From Clostridiales bacterium FE2011 (GTDB lineage: Bacteria; Bacillota; Clostridia; Christensenellales; Aristaeellaceae): a stretch of DNA of 64,000 nt. Where the stretch lies: assembly GCA_017569305.1 (NCBI GenBank), contig CP069418.1, positions 2,480,001 through 2,544,000 of the forward strand, written 5' to 3'. Shown here piece by piece: positions 61,882 through 64,000 of this stretch (position 1 is its first letter; every line of letters starts with the position of its first letter). The notes below the pieces were generated by a model. The model was given only the letters and a program-made list of their open reading frames with translations. It searched no databases and was not told the DNA's origin. The position numbers and the translations under genes were made by a program.

Positions 61882-62844
61882 TTACCACAGCGCCTTGGCC
61901 TTGTTGGCCTTGGCGTTGAAGGTGCTGTCGGAATCCTTCATCACATACCGGAAGAACAGGCGCTGCAGCACGGTGAACAGGAGGATCAGCGCCATGAGCA
62001 CCATGGCCATGGCACAGGCCTGGCCGACCTTCTGGGAAACGTGGGCCATCTGGTGAATCTTGATAAAGAAGGTGGCGGTGCCGTTTGCGCCCATGCTGCC
62101 TACGACGTAGGCAGGCTCAAAGGCGGAGAGGGATCCGGTGATGGAAAGGATCAGGTTGAGCATGAACACGGTCTTGATGCCCGGCAGGATGATGGCCTTG
62201 AACTGCTGCCAGCGGTTGGCTCCGTCGATGGTTGCGGCTTCGTAAAGCGTGGGATCGATGGAGGCGATGGCACCGATGAACAGCACCATGTTCTGGCCGC
62301 AGTATTTCCAGACGGAGGTGAAGACCAGGGACCAGTTGTTGACGCTCTGGTCCCGCAGCCAGTATGGAAGCCGTTCCAGCGGGATCCCGAGGGCCTGCAG
62401 GACGCTGTCCAGCACAAAACCGTGGGTGTAGAAATACTTGAAGATGTAGCCGATGGCGATACCGTTGACCAGGAAGGGGAAGAACAGGATCGCCTTATAG
62501 ATCCCGGATCCCCGGAGCCGCTCCAGGCTGAGGATGGAGGCGAAAAAGAGGGCCAGGGCCAGCTGCACCACCGCGCCGGCCATGTAGTACAGGCTCAGCA
62601 GCATGGCGTCCACATACTCGGACTTGGTGAAGATCCGCAGGTAATTGTCGAAGCCAACGATTCCCTTGTCTTTCGTGTAGCTCATGTTGTGGAAGCTGAA
62701 CTGGATCATTTTCGCGAAGGGAATGTAGGTGAACAGGATCAGCAGGAACAGCGGGACCACGGCAAACAGGAAAATGACCAGCACCTTCTGGGTGTTGATT
62801 TTCTTCCTGTGCAGATCCGGCTGCACGGTACTGACGATACTCAC
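61882..62844 (-). CDS. Carbohydrate ABC transporter permease (MalF type)
   Basis: This 320-residue permease starts at GTG 62844 (GGAGGTG upstream). It has a longer N-terminal helix (about 22-45) and five more helices. The EAA loop (DPTLYEAATIDGANRWQQF) contacts the ATPase. It lies 17 bases before the MalG-type gene and 123 bases after the binding protein, separated by a strong hairpin. The cluster context indicates uptake of beta-mannooligosaccharides. Confidence 0.93.
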   Translation of the reverse strand: MSIVSTVQPDLHRKKINTQKVLVIFLFAVVPLFLLILFTYIPFAKMIQFSFHNMSYTKDKGIVGFDNYLRIFTKSEYVDAMLLSLYYMAGAVVQLALALFFASILSLERLRGSGIYKAILFFPFLVNGIAIGYIFKYFYTHGFVLDSVLQALGIPLERLPYWLRDQSVNNWSLVFTSVWKYCGQNMVLFIGAIASIDPTLYEAATIDGANRWQQFKAIILPGIKTVFMLNLILSITGSLSAFEPAYVVGSMGANGTATFFIKIHQMAHVSQKVGQACAMAMVLMALILLFTVLQRLFFRYVMKDSDSTFNAKANKAKALW

Positions 62845-62883
62845 TGGAGACGCACCTCCCTGGTGATGTTCGGCTGAAAGAAA

Positions 62884-62913
62884 GCGGGCCCGGGGGAGTG
62901 TTCCCGGGCCCGC
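62884..62913 (-). terminator. Intercistronic hairpin after the binding-protein gene
   Basis: GCGGGCCCGGG and CCCGGGCCCGC form a perfect 11-bp stem, followed on the minus strand by TTTCTTTC. It would protect or partially terminate the mRNA so that binding protein exceeds permeases. Confidence 0.7.
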
Positions 62914-62967
62914 CCGGAGGATATGACGGCTATGATGGAAAAACCGTCAATTATGAGGTCTGGGGTA

Positions 62968-64000
62968 TTACTTGACTTCCACGTTCAGGGCAGCCTGCGC
63001 GTCGCTCCAGGCGGCGTTCCAGTCAGCCATGATGTCATCGAAAGACTTGTCGTGGTTGAAAGCGTGCTCAATGATTTCCTGCACCTTGGTGTTGCCGCCG
63101 TTGTTGAAGTTCAGTTCAGACTCGGCATTCATTTCGCTCAGCAGGGTTTCCTCGCCGGCCACAGCATCGGTGTCGGACAGCATGTCGATGCCGTCGAAAG
63201 CAGCGTACAGATCCGGATATTCGCCGTTCTTGTCGATCGGAACGCCGCCTTCGCTGTAGGCGAAGCCGCTTTCATGGGTCAGCCACTTCAGGTAGTACAG
63301 GGAAGCCAGCTTCTCCTCGTAGGAGGCCTTGGCGTTGATACCAAAGTTGTAGTCGCCGCCGGCGGGAGCGTACTGCTTTCCGTCGATGGAGACGGGGAAC
63401 GCCATGTAGCCGACATCTTCCGGATGCTCGCCGCCTTCAGCGTCACGCATCTGGGTGAAGGCCCAGGAACCCAGGACCATGGAGGCGATCTGGCCGTTGT
63501 TCAGCATCGGCTTGCAGCCTTCCCAGTCGGTGGTGGTGTAGTCGTCTTCGATCAGGCCTTCAGCCGTGGCGTCGTACAGGATCTTGTAGACGGCGTAGGG
63601 GCCGGTGCCGTTGCCCTGGTCCGCAAAGGGATCCTTGGCATGGGCCAGAACACGGTTCATGTAATCAGGATTGCCGGTGGCGGCCACGCCGATGTAGGCA
63701 TCCCAGGCGCCCATGGTCCAGCCGGCAGCGTAGTTGGTGTACAGCGGGATGGCGTCGGTCTTTTCCTTAACAGCCTTCAGGGCGGCGATGAACTCATCGG
63801 GGGTCTTGGGCAGCTCGGTCACGCCGGCTTCCGCAAAGATCCGCTTGTTGTACAGGACGCCGTTGGCATTGCCGGTGGAAGGAACGCCGTAGCAGATGCC
63901 TTCGAAGGACTGGGTGCTCATGAAGTTGTAGAGGCTGTCCAGCACTTCCAGGGAGCCCAGCGGTACGAAGTACTTGGAGAGCTCATCCTTCTGGACGGTG
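62968..64000 (-). CDS. Extracellular sugar-binding protein of the ABC transporter (5' partial)
   Basis: The frame is open at the right edge; about 344 residues are visible. The sequence has the family 1 solute-binding plan, with FEGICYGVPSTGNANGVLYN, then KRIFAEAGV, then PKTPDEFIAAL, and LNNGQIASMVLGSWAF in the hinge region. Signal peptide and lipobox would lie outside the window. As the first visible gene upstream of the two permeases it should capture mannooligosaccharides at the cell surface. Aromatic residues in the mature protein are numerous, as expected for sugar stacking. Confidence 0.92.
   Translation of the reverse strand, partial: TVQKDELSKYFVPLGSLEVLDSLYNFMSTQSFEGICYGVPSTGNANGVLYNKRIFAEAGVTELPKTPDEFIAALKAVKEKTDAIPLYTNYAAGWTMGAWDAYIGVAATGNPDYMNRVLAHAKDPFADQGNGTGPYAVYKILYDATAEGLIEDDYTTTDWEGCKPMLNNGQIASMVLGSWAFTQMRDAEGGEHPEDVGYMAFPVSIDGKQYAPAGGDYNFGINAKASYEEKLASLYYLKWLTHESGFAYSEGGVPIDKNGEYPDLYAAFDGIDMLSDTDAVAGEETLLSEMNAESELNFNNGGNTKVQEIIEHAFNHDKSFDDIMADWNAAWSDAQAALNVEVK

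Overview
The window is high-GC DNA (high fifties percent by eye) with Firmicute-type signals: strong AGGAGG ribosome sites, TTGACA-17-TATAAT promoters, intrinsic terminators and frequent TTG/GTG starts. The gene content (DUF3793 plus flavodoxin, GH130 phosphorylases with cellobiose 2-epimerase, GLUG and SH3 secreted proteins, many exporter-fold ABC pairs) suggests an uncultured-type gut or rumen member of the Clostridia. An Aristaeella/Christensenellales-like lineage would fit, but that placement is a guess. I found no rRNA, tRNA, CRISPR array, phage or complete insertion sequence.

Layout. 1-5719: an operon of two MacB/FtsX-type ABC systems; one permease carries an inserted FMN-binding domain with a flavinylation motif. 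5720-24093: a dense accessory region with DUF3793-flavodoxin-ZinT-like genes, then a plus operon (ZIP transporter, methyltransferase, ABC pair, membrane protein, GLUG protein), then a plus operon (ATC-hydrolase-like, methyltransferase, alpha/beta hydrolase, ATC-hydrolase-like). Facing these is a minus operon (TetR, ABC pair, GLUG protein, ATC-hydrolase-like). 24354-27426: another MacB-type ABC system. 27691-29887: enolase and phosphoglycerate mutase. 30057-34286: TetR and a third ABC pair. 34367-38159: FMN-binding lipoprotein, MATE exporter and AraC regulator. 38301-46678: small secreted proteins, a CE1-like esterase, a flavin-oxidase-fold protein, an ECF sigma/anti-sigma/DUF4097 operon and an NlpC/P60-like secreted protein. 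46683-50482: a heterodimeric ABC exporter behind a leader-peptide attenuator. 50679-64000: an esterase, a small membrane protein and a large minus-strand beta-mannooligosaccharide cluster (transporter, epimerase, LacI regulator, two GH130 phosphorylases, acetylesterase, mannose-6-phosphate isomerase).

The most striking feature is a shared palindrome, TTAG-N6-CTAA. I found eleven perfect copies, all intergenic and all between 5.7 and 35.8 kb. They sit on transcription starts or just upstream of ribosome sites, and each lies beside a gene set that looks like metal acquisition or metal sparing. I infer one regulon for a DtxR/IdeR-like or other metal-responsive repressor. It would join three ABC half-transporter pairs, a ZIP transporter, flavodoxin, three ATC-hydrolase-like enzymes, a MATE exporter and a flavinylated lipoprotein. 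A working hypothesis is uptake, breakdown and export of a metal chelator, possibly thiazoline-containing, helped by extracellular flavin chemistry.

The intergenic DNA is also unusual. There are AT-rich arrays with a strict seven-base period after stop codons, sometimes as inverted pairs 156-202 bp apart; two arrays of five consecutive hairpins with compensatory base changes; a 210-bp tandem duplication; and long REP-like palindromes.
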